Positions 6,943-15,999 of a stretch of 64,000 nt of DNA are shown here, piece by piece. The notes under the pieces were generated by a model. That model saw only the letters and a program-made list of their open reading frames with translations, did not search any database and was not told the DNA's origin. Both the position numbers and the translations under genes were made by a program. Source of the DNA: Flavobacterium daemonense (GTDB lineage Bacteria > Bacteroidota > Bacteroidia > Flavobacteriales > Flavobacteriaceae). Within the stretch, counting starts at the first letter, position 1, and each line of letters starts with the position of its first letter. The stretch is from the NCBI RefSeq assembly GCF_007341385.1, contig NZ_VJYD01000008.1, positions 124,001 to 188,000 on the forward strand, given 5' to 3'.

Positions 6943-9240
6943 ATGAAAAATAAAAAAATAATAATTATTGGGGTTTTGTCCCTGTTTACTGTTGGAAAAA
7001 TGATTGCACAAAAAAAGCCGTATTTGGATAAAAATAAGACGATTGAAGAACGCATTGATTTGCTTTTGCCTTTGATGACTTTAGAGGAAAAAGTGGGGCA
7101 GATGAACCAATATAATGGCTTTTGGGACGTTACAGGTCCAGCGCCAAAAGGTGGAACTGCCGAATTAAAATACGAACATCTGCGGAAAGGATTGGTTGGC
7201 TCGATGCTGACGGTGCGTGGTGTGAAAGAAGTTCGTGCGGTGCAGAAAATTGCTGTGGAAGAAACGCGTTTGGGAATTCCGTTAATTATTGGTTTTGACG
7301 TAATACATGGCTATAAAACGTTAAGCCCGATTCCGCTGGCAGAAGCGGCGAGTTGGGATTTAGAAGCGATTAAAAAGTCGGCAGCGATTGCGGCAGATGA
7401 AGCTTCGGCATCAGGAATTAATTGGACTTTTGGTCCAAATGTTGACGTTGCAAACGATGCGCGTTGGGGACGTGTGATGGAAGGTGCGGGTGAAGACCCG
7501 TATTTGGGTAGCAAAATAGGTTATGCGAGAGTAAAAGGTTTTCAAGGTGAAACTGTTGCCGATTTGGCTAAAGTAAATACGATTGCAGCTTGTGCGAAAC
7601 ACTTTGCCGCTTATGGTTATGTTGAAGCGGGATTGGAATATAATATTGTGGATATCAGCAATTCTAAATTGTATAATTCGGTTTTGCCTCCTTTTGAAGC
7701 GACTGTCGAGGCGGGAGTTCGTACGTTTATGAATTCGTTTAATACTTTAAATGGTGTTCCGGCAACAGGAAATGCATTTTTGCAAAGAGATATTTTAAAA
7801 GGAAAATGGAAGTTCGACGGATTTGTGATTTCGGATTATGCTTCGATTCGTGAAATGATTGCGCACGGATATGCAAAAGATGAAGCTGATGCAACTGCAA
7901 AAGCGGTGATTGCAGGTTCTGACATGGATATGGAATCGTATTTGTATGTTGCCAAATTAGTTGATTTGGTAAAATCTGGAAAAGTAAAAGAATCTTTGGT
8001 TGATGATGCTGTTAGAAGAATTTTACGTGTGAAATTTGAATTGGGATTATTTGATGATCCGTACCGATATTGTGATGAAAAGCGCGAAAAAGAAGTTGTT
8101 GGAAGCAAAGCCAATAATGACGGTGTTTTAGACATGGCGAAGAAATCGATCGTTTTATTGAAGAACGAAAAGAATTTGCTTCCGCTAAAAAAATCGGGAC
8201 AAAAAATTGCTTTGATTGGTGCTTTGGCAAATGATAAAAACAGTCCGCTAGGAAGCTGGAGAATTGCGGCTGATGATAATACTGCTGTTTCGGTTTTAGA
8301 AGGAATGCAGCAATATAAAGGTAATCAATTGGTGTTTGAAAAAGGTGCTGATTTATTGAAACAAAAAGCAACATTTTTAACAGAAACGGTTTTCAATACA
8401 ACAGACAAAAGCGGCTTTGAAGCAGCAAAAACAGCCGCAAAAAATGCTGATATTGTAGTAATGGTTTTGGGAGAATACGGTTTCCAGAGTGGTGAGGGAA
8501 GAAGTAGAACGGATTTGAATTTGCCTGGTTTGCAGCAGGAATTGTTAGAAGAAGTTTATAAAGTTAATCCGAATGTAGTTTTGGTTTTGAATAATGGGCG
8601 TCCGTTGAGTATTCCATGGGCAGCCGAAAATGTTCCGGCAATTATTGAGGCTTGGCATTTGGGAACGCAAACTGGAAATGCGGTTGCGCAGGTTTTATAC
8701 GGAGATTATAACCCAAGTGGGAAATTGCCAATGTCATTTCCAAGAAATGTGGGTCAGGTTCCAATTTATTACAACAAATACAGCACAGGAAGACCAACCG
8801 ACAGCGATAAAAATGTGTTCTGGTCGCATTATATGGATGTGGAGAAAACGCCTCAATTTCCGTTTGGTTTTGGTTTGAGCTATACGACTTTTGAATATAA
8901 AAACTTGAAATTGAATAAAACTGCTTTCGCAAAAGGAGAAAAAGTTGAGGTAAGCGTTGAGGTGACAAACTCAGGAAATTATGACGGAAAAGAAGTGGTG
9001 CAATTATATATTCACGATGAATTTGCAAGCATCGTTCGTCCAATTAAAGAATTAAAAGGTTTTGAATTGGTAAATCTTAAAAAAGGAGAAACTAAAACGG
9101 TAACATTTACTTTAACTGACAAGGAACTTGGTTTTTATAATAACGAAGGAAAGTATTTGGTTGAACCGGGAACTTTTAAAATCATGGTTGGAGGAAGCTC
9201 TGATAAAGGTTTGCTGAGTGGTTTTGAGATAAAAGAGTAG
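6943..9240 (+). CDS. bglX: GH3 beta-glucosidase/beta-glycosidase
   Basis: A 765-residue exported enzyme (signal MKNKKIIIIGVLSLFTVGKMIAQ) in glycoside hydrolase family 3, with the BglX layout. It has a TIM-barrel domain (about 35-375) with the nucleophile Asp of FVISDYAS near residue 298, an alpha/beta sandwich (about 395-610), and a C-terminal fibronectin III-like domain. GPNVDVANDARWGR and KHFAAYG are family landmarks. The start at 6943 is preferred over an ATG 21 bp upstream, because the signal peptide begins there and the upstream ATG abuts a repeat. In a glucomannan pathway it would release terminal glucose from periplasmic oligosaccharides. Other exo-beta activities (mannosidase, xylosidase) cannot be excluded. 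It follows the two esterases on the same strand. Confidence 0.9.
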   Translation: MKNKKIIIIGVLSLFTVGKMIAQKKPYLDKNKTIEERIDLLLPLMTLEEKVGQMNQYNGFWDVTGPAPKGGTAELKYEHLRKGLVGSMLTVRGVKEVRAVQKIAVEETRLGIPLIIGFDVIHGYKTLSPIPLAEAASWDLEAIKKSAAIAADEASASGINWTFGPNVDVANDARWGRVMEGAGEDPYLGSKIGYARVKGFQGETVADLAKVNTIAACAKHFAAYGYVEAGLEYNIVDISNSKLYNSVLPPFEATVEAGVRTFMNSFNTLNGVPATGNAFLQRDILKGKWKFDGFVISDYASIREMIAHGYAKDEADATAKAVIAGSDMDMESYLYVAKLVDLVKSGKVKESLVDDAVRRILRVKFELGLFDDPYRYCDEKREKEVVGSKANNDGVLDMAKKSIVLLKNEKNLLPLKKSGQKIALIGALANDKNSPLGSWRIAADDNTAVSVLEGMQQYKGNQLVFEKGADLLKQKATFLTETVFNTTDKSGFEAAKTAAKNADIVVMVLGEYGFQSGEGRSRTDLNLPGLQQELLEEVYKVNPNVVLVLNNGRPLSIPWAAENVPAIIEAWHLGTQTGNAVAQVLYGDYNPSGKLPMSFPRNVGQVPIYYNKYSTGRPTDSDKNVFWSHYMDVEKTPQFPFGFGLSYTTFEYKNLKLNKTAFAKGEKVEVSVEVTNSGNYDGKEVVQLYIHDEFASIVRPIKELKGFELVNLKKGETKTVTFTLTDKELGFYNNEGKYLVEPGTFKIMVGGSSDKGLLSGFEIKE

Positions 9241-9296
9241 CTCTTTTTGAGGTTCAAAGTTGCAAAGGGACAGAGGTTCAAATTTTTTTTGAATAG

Positions 9297-9377
9297 CCCC
9301 TAGCTTTAGCTAGGGGAATAAGATTTGAAGTTAGAAAAGGCTTTAGCCAAACTTTATAGGTTTGGCTAAAGCCTTTT
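9297..9377. terminator. Hairpin pair downstream of GH3
   Basis: Two hairpins sit in the 305-bp gap 9241-9545. CCCCTAGCT/AGCTAGGGG (9297-9316) is followed by a strong stem with 18-bp arms at 9335-9352 and 9360-9377, starting AAAAGGCTTTAGCC and flanked by A and T runs, so it could terminate both ways. The gap also holds AGCTAAAGCT near 9402, a half copy of the GGTTCAAAGTTGCAAAG motif (9251-9267) and an ACTTCGCGACTTCGC direct repeat (about 9437). No gene was seen there. Confidence 0.6.
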
Positions 9378-9545
9378 AATTGTTTTATATTTTCATCCAG
9401 CTAAAGCTGGACGCAATTCAAATTTTATTAAAAAAAACTTCGCGACTTCGCAACTTTGCGAGATTAAAAAAACACAACTTTTTAAATTAATAGCTTTCGA
9501 TATTTTTTTACCTTTAAAACCTATTAAACTTCCAACCTTAAAATA

Positions 9546-10502
9546 ATGAAATATAACAGATGTGGAAAAAGCGGGTTATTGCTACCTGAAATTTCCTTAG
9601 GATTGTGGCACAACTTTGGCTCGGTAGATAGTTTTGAAAATGCAGAAAGTATTGCTATTGAAGCTTTTGATAAAGGAATTACTCATTTTGATTTGGCTAA
9701 TAATTATGGTCCAGTTCCGGGCTCTGCAGAGGAGAATTTTGGTAAAATATTATGGCATAATTTTCAGGGAAATTTGCGTGATGAGATCGTGATTTCGACA
9801 AAAGCGGGTTACACCATGTGGAAAGGACCTTATGGAGATTGGGGTTCTAGAAAATATTTGCTTTCGAGCTTGGATCAAAGTTTAAAGCGGATGAATGTTG
9901 ATTATGTTGATATTTTCTATTCGCATCGTCCTGATCCTGAAACTCCTATTGAAGAAACAATGATGGCATTAGATCACGCTGTAAGAAGCGGAAAAGCATT
10001 GTATGTCGGAATTAGTAATTATTCGGCGGAGCAGACTCGTGTTGCGGTTGATGTTTTGAAACAATTGGGAACGCCGTGTTTGATTCATCAAGCTAAATAC
10101 TCGATGTTGCAGCGATGGGTTGAAGATGGATTATTAGATGTTTTAGAAGAAAAAGGAGTGGGCTGCATTGCATTTTCACCTTTGGCACAAGGACTTTTGA
10201 CTGATAAATATTTAAACGGAATTCCAGAAAATTCACGTGCTCACAATCCAAACGGACACTTGAGAGAAGATGAGGTTACGCAGGAAAGAATTCAGAAATT
10301 AATTCAGCTGAATGAAATTGCTCAAAATAGAAACCAATCTTTGGCACAAATGGCTTTGGCTTGGCTGCAAAAAGACAAACGAATTACATCTGTTTTAATT
10401 GGCGCTAGTTCCGTTAAACAATTGTGTAATAACATTGACTGTCTACAAAATACAGACTTTTCGCATGATGAATTGAATGCGATTGAGACGATTTTATCTT
10501 AA
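9546..10502 (+). CDS. Aldo/keto reductase, YghZ/Gpr-like
   Basis: A 318-residue cytoplasmic oxidoreductase with the aldo/keto reductase tetrad: Asp49 and Tyr54 in HFDLANNYG, Lys86 in ISTKAGY and His127 in YSHRPD. The glycine-rich start and the C-terminal NADPH-binding GASSVKQL segment are present. It most resembles the L-glyceraldehyde 3-phosphate reductase (YghZ/Gpr) branch, given NNYGPVPGSAEENFG and MWKGPYGDWGSRKYL. Homologues recur in Bacteroidota sugar-utilization loci, but the sugar-related substrate is not established. It has no signal peptide. It lies 305 bp after the GH3 gene, separated by hairpins, so it may have its own promoter. Confidence 0.88.
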   Translation: MKYNRCGKSGLLLPEISLGLWHNFGSVDSFENAESIAIEAFDKGITHFDLANNYGPVPGSAEENFGKILWHNFQGNLRDEIVISTKAGYTMWKGPYGDWGSRKYLLSSLDQSLKRMNVDYVDIFYSHRPDPETPIEETMMALDHAVRSGKALYVGISNYSAEQTRVAVDVLKQLGTPCLIHQAKYSMLQRWVEDGLLDVLEEKGVGCIAFSPLAQGLLTDKYLNGIPENSRAHNPNGHLREDEVTQERIQKLIQLNEIAQNRNQSLAQMALAWLQKDKRITSVLIGASSVKQLCNNIDCLQNTDFSHDELNAIETILS

Positions 10503-10548
10503 TTGTGAATTGTGAATTATAAATTGTGAATTCGTAAAAATACATAAT

Positions 10549-10576
10549 CGTAGAGACGCAAAGCAGTGCGTCTACG
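10549..10576. repeat. GTAGAGACGCA...TGCGTCTAC palindrome, copy 1
   Basis: The inverted repeat CGTAGAGACGCA / TGCGTCTACG has a 4-bp core AAGCAG-like centre. Related copies lie at 12716-12742 and 31327-31350. Short AATTGTGAATT direct repeats precede it (10502-10532). Confidence 0.75.
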
Positions 10577-10597
10577 TCTAGTTTGCCTCATAAATAT

Positions 10598-10633
10598 AAA
10601 CCCGACAGGTTTTAAAAACCTGTCGGGTTTTTT
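10598..10633. terminator. Bidirectional terminator between aldo/keto reductase and GH97
   Basis: A perfect 16-bp stem (AAACCCGACAGGTTTT and its complement) is flanked by T on one side and A on the other. It is placed between convergent genes and can end both transcripts, including the long minus-strand mannan operon. Confidence 0.85.
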
Positions 10634-10696
10634 GTGTTTAATTGATTATTTCACATCTTACGTTTCACATTTCACAAGAAAACATTTTACGGCATT

Positions 10697-12679
10697 TTAT
10701 TTTATAATCATCGCCAATCCGCCACCATTTGCCAAGTGGTACGTTAATTTCGTTGTCGAATCAACCGTAATTATTTCTTTTTTATAATCAACGGCTGCTT
10801 TATCGGCGTTTAAACCGTCTGAGAAAATTTCGGCTTGGAATTTTTTACCTTTTTCAAGGAAAGAAAAATCAATTGTTATGTCTCTGGAATCCCAATTTGT
10901 GATTGCGCCTAAATACCATGTATTTCCTTTTTTTCGGGCAATCGTAACAAATTTTCCAACTTCGCTGTTTAGTGAAACGGTTTCGTCAAAAGTAGTCGGA
11001 ACTTGAGCAATAAAATCGGTGCTTTCTTGCTCTTTCATGTAAGCTGTCGGACTGTCGGCCATCATTTGCAGAGGTGCTTCAAAAATCGTATAAAGCGCCA
11101 GTTGATGACATCTTGTTCCCTGACTCATCGGATTAGAATGACTTGGTTTGAACTCGCTTTTTGTTGCGTTTCGCATGGCGCCGGGCGTATAATCCATTGG
11201 GCCGGCCATCATTCTGATAAACGGAATTGTACAATCATATAATGGAACATCATCATTTGGCGTCCATTTATTGTTTTCTAAACCTTTTACGCCTTCAAAA
11301 TTTAAAATATTAGGAAACGTTCTTTGAATTCCGGTTGGTTTATACATACCGTGGAAATCTAAAACCAATTTTTTATCAGCCGCTTTTTGTGCAATGTCGT
11401 AAACCGAATTCACCATTTTTGCATCATCGCGATCTAAAAAATCTACTTTAAAACCTTTAATTCCAAGTTTTGCATAGTTTTCAAAAACACCTTCAGTGTC
11501 TTTGGTTAAAGCCATCCATGAAGCCCACAAAATAATGCCGACATTTCGCTCTTTCGCGTAGGCGATCAAAGCTTTTAAATCGACATTCGGATTGTGTTTC
11601 ATAATGTCGCTTTCAACACTCCAACCTTCATCCAAAACAATATATTCGACTTTGTTTTTTGATGCAAAATCAATGTAATATTTATATGTCTGAGTGTTGA
11701 TTCCCGCCTTGAAATCAACATTATAAATGTTCCAGTCGTTCCACCAATCCCACGCTACTTTGCCGGGTTTTATCCATGAGAGGTCTTTTATTTTTGAAGG
11801 TTCGGCTAATTTCTGAACCATATCATTATTGGCTAAAGCCGAATCATTTTCAGAAATTATAATCGCTCGCCAAGGAAAAGTTCGCGTTCCTTTGGTTTTA
11901 ACCAAATAATCAGCGCGCTCTGTAATTAACCGGTTAATATTGTTGAAACCGCCGTTAGATTCCTGAATTGGATATTTAGAAAAACGAGATTCAAAACCTG
12001 TTTTATTTTTATTATTGGTTACAAATAATCCGGGATAATCGTTTAAATCTGCTTCCAGAAAAACAGCTTTTTTATGGTTTTGATAATCAATTAAAAACGG
12101 CAGAAACGCCAAAGTATCTTTTGCAAATTCGCTTATTTTTTTGTTTTCATAATGCGCTTCAAAAGAGGAAATATAAGAGTCTTTCGGGTTTCTTAAATCT
12201 CTCACATAAGGCATTAAAGTGCTGTAATCGTGATCAAAATTCAAAACTACTTCTTCTGATTTTACCGTGATATCTTTTTTCTTTTTGGTTGTAAAACGAT
12301 ATGCAGCGCCATCATCAAAAACACGAAATTCAATGCTGAAATCATTTTTAAAGTTAATAGTCAGTTGATTGTATTTGTTTTGGACTGATTTCTTTTTGTA
12401 AAACGGAGTTTCAAATGAAGTATTTACGGCTTCTTTTTTCGAATTTAAAACGACCGGATTTTTTCCTAAAATTTGATTTTCATCTAAAGTCATAGACATT
12501 GATGACGGGGCTAAAATCAAATCTTTTTCATGAGAGATTGTCCAGCTGATTTTGTCGTTAACCGAAATTTTTACTTCAATTTTTCCGTTTGGAGAAGTTA
12601 AAACAAACCCTTGCTTCTTTTGAGCAAAGGAAAAGTTTGCACAAAGTAATACGCAAAAAAGGTAAAGTGATTTTTTCAT
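10697..12679 (-). CDS. GH97 glycoside hydrolase (alpha-galactosidase-like)
   Basis: A 660-residue exported enzyme (signal MKKSLYLFCVLLCANFSFAQ; an in-frame ATG 15 bp earlier is possible). It has the GH97 layout: N-terminal beta-super-sandwich, TIM barrel from about 300, and C-terminal beta domain. Family blocks include WAWDWWNDWN-like AWDWWND, EYIVLDEGW, GIKGFKVDFLDRDD, NFEGVKGLE and AGPMDYTPG. In this family, the retaining alpha-galactosidases carry a nucleophilic Asp on the fourth barrel strand that inverting SusB-type alpha-glucosidases lack. The Asp of KVDF (about residue 413) fits that position, so alpha-galactosidase is favoured, matching a galactomannan locus. It is the last gene of the minus-strand operon. 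Substrate is inferred from motif and context. Confidence 0.87.
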   Translation of the reverse strand: MKKSLYLFCVLLCANFSFAQKKQGFVLTSPNGKIEVKISVNDKISWTISHEKDLILAPSSMSMTLDENQILGKNPVVLNSKKEAVNTSFETPFYKKKSVQNKYNQLTINFKNDFSIEFRVFDDGAAYRFTTKKKKDITVKSEEVVLNFDHDYSTLMPYVRDLRNPKDSYISSFEAHYENKKISEFAKDTLAFLPFLIDYQNHKKAVFLEADLNDYPGLFVTNNKNKTGFESRFSKYPIQESNGGFNNINRLITERADYLVKTKGTRTFPWRAIIISENDSALANNDMVQKLAEPSKIKDLSWIKPGKVAWDWWNDWNIYNVDFKAGINTQTYKYYIDFASKNKVEYIVLDEGWSVESDIMKHNPNVDLKALIAYAKERNVGIILWASWMALTKDTEGVFENYAKLGIKGFKVDFLDRDDAKMVNSVYDIAQKAADKKLVLDFHGMYKPTGIQRTFPNILNFEGVKGLENNKWTPNDDVPLYDCTIPFIRMMAGPMDYTPGAMRNATKSEFKPSHSNPMSQGTRCHQLALYTIFEAPLQMMADSPTAYMKEQESTDFIAQVPTTFDETVSLNSEVGKFVTIARKKGNTWYLGAITNWDSRDITIDFSFLEKGKKFQAEIFSDGLNADKAAVDYKKEIITVDSTTKLTYHLANGGGLAMIIK

Positions 12680-12715
12680 GTTATATTTTTTCATCAGATT
12701 TCGATTTTGTTAGTC

Positions 12716-12742
12716 CGTAGAGGCGCACAGCAGTGCGTCTAC
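12716..12742. repeat. GTAGAGGCGCA...TGCGTCTAC palindrome, copy 2
   Basis: CGTAGAGGCGCA/TGCGTCTAC sits in the 87-bp gap between the GH5 and GH97 genes of the same operon. It has one G/A change from copy 1 at 10549. Its hairpin would be transcribed inside the operon mRNA. Confidence 0.7.
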
Positions 12743-12766
12743 ATCCAGTTTACAGTCGAAATATTC

Positions 12767-14053
12767 TTATTTTTTCAATTGTAAATTATATTTCTTTACA
12801 ATATCCAAAGTCGATTTATCCGAAGAAAAAACCGAATTCAAGCCTTGTGGCTCTTGCGCAGGATCTGTAGTCAATGGATCACCTGGATTCCATTTTCCGG
12901 TTTCATTGACGGCTTTTCCTTCGCCGCCAAAACCCCAAAAATTTGCAGCCTGCAACGGACCATTATTTTTAACGCTTTCAGCAACTCGGCTAAAAATATA
13001 ATTGTAAAAAATATCTCGATTTGCAATCGATGAAGAGGCTGTTAAATTTTCATTTTCTCTCGGAAGACCAAATTCCTCAATAATAATAGGTCTTTTCAGA
13101 TGATTTGCCACCGCAACATGTTTGTCGATATATTTTCCGGCATTTTCAAGAGTAGTTGGCATTGTTTTCTCAGCATTATCAGCTTTAAACCAATTCCAGT
13201 TTTTTGGCCAAATATGCATAGTCAAATAATCAATATTCGGATTTTGATGTGTTCGTTCAAAAATTCCGATATCATCATTCGAGCTGTTCAAGCCTTCAGA
13301 ACCTGTTGAGATCAAATGATTTTTGTCTAAACTGTCCATTAAATTTACAATATTGTTTAGCCAAACTGTAAATTTTGCTTCGTTTTCGACTGTAAAAAGT
13401 CTTGGTTCATTCCCAACTTGCCACGCCATAATCGTATTATCTTCCGTATATTTTTTATGAGAATAGGCATTTGTTCTTCCCATTATAAACTTCACGTGAT
13501 TTTCTAAAGCTTTCATACAAGGCTCACAACTGTGAAATTGTTCTGTATAAGCCATAAACTGAGGCCAAGTATTTGGCGCAATGCCCGGAACAGGAACCGG
13601 ACCTTTGCCATTCCATTCCAAATATTGCGACATACCGCCAGACCATTCCCAGTTATTGGTTAAATACAAAACCGCATACATTTTTCGTTTGCTCATTTCG
13701 TTGATCAGAAAATCCAATCCATCAAGCAAATCTTGGTCATATTTTCCTTGTTCATATTGCAAAGCTGGTCGAACCGTAAAATCGTATTTTCCGCCGTCAC
13801 CGCCAACAAGGATTCTTAAATTATCAATACCATTTTTCTGCATCAAATCGAGTTCGCGTAACAAGCGTTTTCTATCGCCCACTTTTTTTGAAGCCAATAA
13901 ACTTCCATACCAATAATTGGTTCCAATGTAAGAGTAAGGTTTGTTTCCTTTGTAAAATTGCGTTCCTTTTACTGTAATTCGTTCCTGCGCCTGACAAGAA
14001 AGTGCCAAGAAAATTATCGTTAAAGAAAGGGTTTTTAATAATCTGTTTTTCAT
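12767..14053 (-). CDS. GH5 (subfamily 7-like) endo-beta-1,4-mannanase
   Basis: A 428-residue exported protein, probably a lipoprotein (signal ending FLALSC, Cys20). A GH5 barrel covers nearly the whole chain. The acid/base Glu216 is in WQVGNEPR and the nucleophile Glu327 is in IIIEEFGLPR. NYWYGSLL, LRILVGGDGG and MHIWPKNWNW match the GH5_7 mannanase subfamily. It should cut internal mannosyl bonds of (galacto/gluco)mannan at the cell surface or in the periplasm. It lies seven genes' worth of operon downstream of the GH26 mannanase, giving two mannanases of different families. A 151-bp AT-rich gap separates it from the upstream binding-module gene. Confidence 0.92.
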   Translation of the reverse strand: MKNRLLKTLSLTIIFLALSCQAQERITVKGTQFYKGNKPYSYIGTNYWYGSLLASKKVGDRKRLLRELDLMQKNGIDNLRILVGGDGGKYDFTVRPALQYEQGKYDQDLLDGLDFLINEMSKRKMYAVLYLTNNWEWSGGMSQYLEWNGKGPVPVPGIAPNTWPQFMAYTEQFHSCEPCMKALENHVKFIMGRTNAYSHKKYTEDNTIMAWQVGNEPRLFTVENEAKFTVWLNNIVNLMDSLDKNHLISTGSEGLNSSNDDIGIFERTHQNPNIDYLTMHIWPKNWNWFKADNAEKTMPTTLENAGKYIDKHVAVANHLKRPIIIEEFGLPRENENLTASSSIANRDIFYNYIFSRVAESVKNNGPLQAANFWGFGGEGKAVNETGKWNPGDPLTTDPAQEPQGLNSVFSSDKSTLDIVKKYNLQLKK

Positions 14054-14204
14054 ATGATATTTTAGGAGCTAATCCTGCTTTGGTGGTTTTGATAGGTAAT
14101 ATTTTTTGATGCTGAATTTGTCTAAAATTGATGTAAAGTGCAGTTAAATCGTGATTTATCGAACCGAAATTCTTTTCTTGGATTGCATGAATATGTTTCT
14201 ATAT

Positions 14205-14759
14205 TTATTCTAAAACTGCAGTGGGAGCGGATTTGCGATATTCTTCTTCTGAAAGCGTGGTTGCTTTTATATCATCAAAAAAAACAGTTCCATTTGTCTG
14301 CGCCAAAGCCAACATGATTCTTATTTTTTTGGCTTCTGCGGGTACTTTTAGTATCTTTTTAAACGGAGTCCAATTTGTTGTGCCTGAAGCTTGACCAATT
14401 GTTTCTGCACTGATTTTTTTATCAGCAGAATTTGTGAATTCGACGATTATTGCGCCGGTTTTATAAGATTCTTTTTGAGCTTCGATAGCATCAGATTTTA
14501 TCCAAGCGCTTATTTCTAAAGCATAACTATTTTTAGGCAACGTAATAATTTGGTCCAAAGCTTTCCATTCGGCACCAACAAATTGATTGATTACGGCACT
14601 GTTTTTTCCGGTTTTCTTTTCAAATGGAGAAAGTGCGGCATTTTCTTCGCCTCTCCAATTAAGAAGATCTGTTTCAAAACCGCCATTTTTTACCAAATTG
14701 GTCTGTGCATTTGTTATTGTAGCTAGAAATAACGAACAAAAAAAGAAGAGTGTTTTCAT
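14205..14759 (-). CDS. Secreted free-standing carbohydrate-binding-module-like protein
   Basis: A 184-residue protein with a type I signal peptide (MKTLFFFCSLFLATITNAQ) and one jelly-roll domain. The domain starts NLVKNGGFETDLLNWRG and ends with TVFFDDIKAT, the hallmark beginning and end of CBM4/9-type (CBM_4_9) modules. No catalytic domain, lipobox or T9SS sorting tail is present. The short hydrophilic tail EEEYRKSAPTAVLE follows the domain. Such modules are usually fused to mannanases or xylanases. Here the module is a separate gene between the epimerase and GH5 mannanase. A periplasmic or secreted glycan-binding role for mannan chains is inference. No enzymatic function should be assumed. 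Confidence 0.75.
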   Translation of the reverse strand: MKTLFFFCSLFLATITNAQTNLVKNGGFETDLLNWRGEENAALSPFEKKTGKNSAVINQFVGAEWKALDQIITLPKNSYALEISAWIKSDAIEAQKESYKTGAIIVEFTNSADKKISAETIGQASGTTNWTPFKKILKVPAEAKKIRIMLALAQTNGTVFFDDIKATTLSEEEYRKSAPTAVLE

Positions 14760-14802
14760 AATCAATATTTTAATTCAATAATAAGTGCGATTGCAATGTT
14801 TT

Positions 14803-15993
14803 TTAATCTTTTATTCTCTGAATAAGCTCCAAACACGCACGGCTGTTATGATACGGACATTTCCAGAAACCGGCTTTGTCTTTTTCAATCAGCGAATAGT
14901 CGCGATAAATTCCCCAAAACCATTCTCCGTTTTGTTTGTCGAGAATGTGTTTTTTGATAAAATCCCAGTTTTTAAAAACAATATTAAGATACTTTTCGTC
15001 GCCTGTTAATTGATAGGCGTTATAAAAACCAATTAAAGCTTCGGCTTGAACCCACCAATGTTTTTCGGCAACTAATTCATTGTTTTTTGGGTCAAATTCA
15101 TACCATAAACCTCCATCGGAATCAAGGCCTTCCTGCGTGACTTCGGCCATTAAAACGGCGTGTTTTTTATAGCGCGAAATCAAACTATTGTCTTCTGATA
15201 TTTCGGCACATTGCAACAAGAGCCACGCTGCTTCAATATCATGTCCGTACGAAACTACATCTGGTTTTTCGATCCAATTTTCGTCAAAAAACAAACGCAA
15301 ATGTCCCGTTTCTGTATTGATGAAATACTTGTGAATGGTTTCCAGCAACTGAAAAATATCATTTTGAAGCGCCTTGTCTTTCCAAACCTTAAATAAATTT
15401 GCATACGCCTCAACAATGTGCAAATGTGTGTTCATGGTCTTTTTTTCGTTGGCATCTTTGTCGCTCAAACGCAAATCGGCAATAGGTTGCCACTCGCGCG
15501 TTAAAGCTTCGAAATAGCCTTTGTTTTCAGGGTCAAAACTATGTTCTTGAATTTTTAAATATACATTGATAGCTATTTCTAAAGCTTTTTCATCTTTCGA
15601 AATAACATAATATTCAGATAATCCGTAAATCGCAAAAGCCAAAGCGTAAATTTGATTTTTAGTGTCTTTTGGCGTTTTATCAACATTGATACTCCAAAAT
15701 AAACCGCCAAATTCTAAGTCATAAAAATATTTTGAAAGAAAATCAAAAGCTCTTTCGGCAAATTTTTTATGTTCTTCATTTTTGGTAATCTGATAACTAG
15801 CTGAAAATGACCATAAAATTCGGGCGTTTAAAACAGCACCTTTTTCGGTATTAGCGATTATGTGTTCTTCAAAATCAATCTGACCATAAAAACCGCCATT
15901 TTGATTGTCAATAGTATGTTTTGACCAATATTTTAAAATGGAATCCAGTTCTGCTGAAAGTTCAGATTTTAATTGCTTTAGTTTTGGCGACAC
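14803..15993 (-). CDS. AGE-family 2-epimerase (mannobiose/cellobiose 2-epimerase)
   Basis: A 396-residue cytoplasmic enzyme of the N-acylglucosamine 2-epimerase family with an (alpha/alpha)6 barrel. Conserved residues are visible: Arg58 in LNARIL, His190 in NTHLHIVEAY, His251 in YGHDIEAAWLL, Trp-rich KHWWVQAEA and His382 in PYHNSRACLE. In cellobiose 2-epimerases the equivalent His pair and Arg perform the C2 epimerisation. Its stop is 6 bp from the start of the GH130 gene's predecessor in transcription order, so the two are tightly coupled. The set epimerase plus GH130 plus GPH symporter is the known mannobiose route: beta-1,4-mannobiose is converted to mannosyl-glucose. No signal peptide supports a cytoplasmic site. 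Confidence 0.92.
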   Translation of the reverse strand: MSPKLKQLKSELSAELDSILKYWSKHTIDNQNGGFYGQIDFEEHIIANTEKGAVLNARILWSFSASYQITKNEEHKKFAERAFDFLSKYFYDLEFGGLFWSINVDKTPKDTKNQIYALAFAIYGLSEYYVISKDEKALEIAINVYLKIQEHSFDPENKGYFEALTREWQPIADLRLSDKDANEKKTMNTHLHIVEAYANLFKVWKDKALQNDIFQLLETIHKYFINTETGHLRLFFDENWIEKPDVVSYGHDIEAAWLLLQCAEISEDNSLISRYKKHAVLMAEVTQEGLDSDGGLWYEFDPKNNELVAEKHWWVQAEALIGFYNAYQLTGDEKYLNIVFKNWDFIKKHILDKQNGEWFWGIYRDYSLIEKDKAGFWKCPYHNSRACLELIQRIKD

Positions 15994-15999
15994 GATGAA

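Noticed and set aside
9546..10502. Aldo/keto reductase as a dedicated part of mannan degradation
   Set aside because: It is near the locus on the same strand, but hairpins separate it from the GH3 gene and no mannan step needs it; kept as adjacent only.
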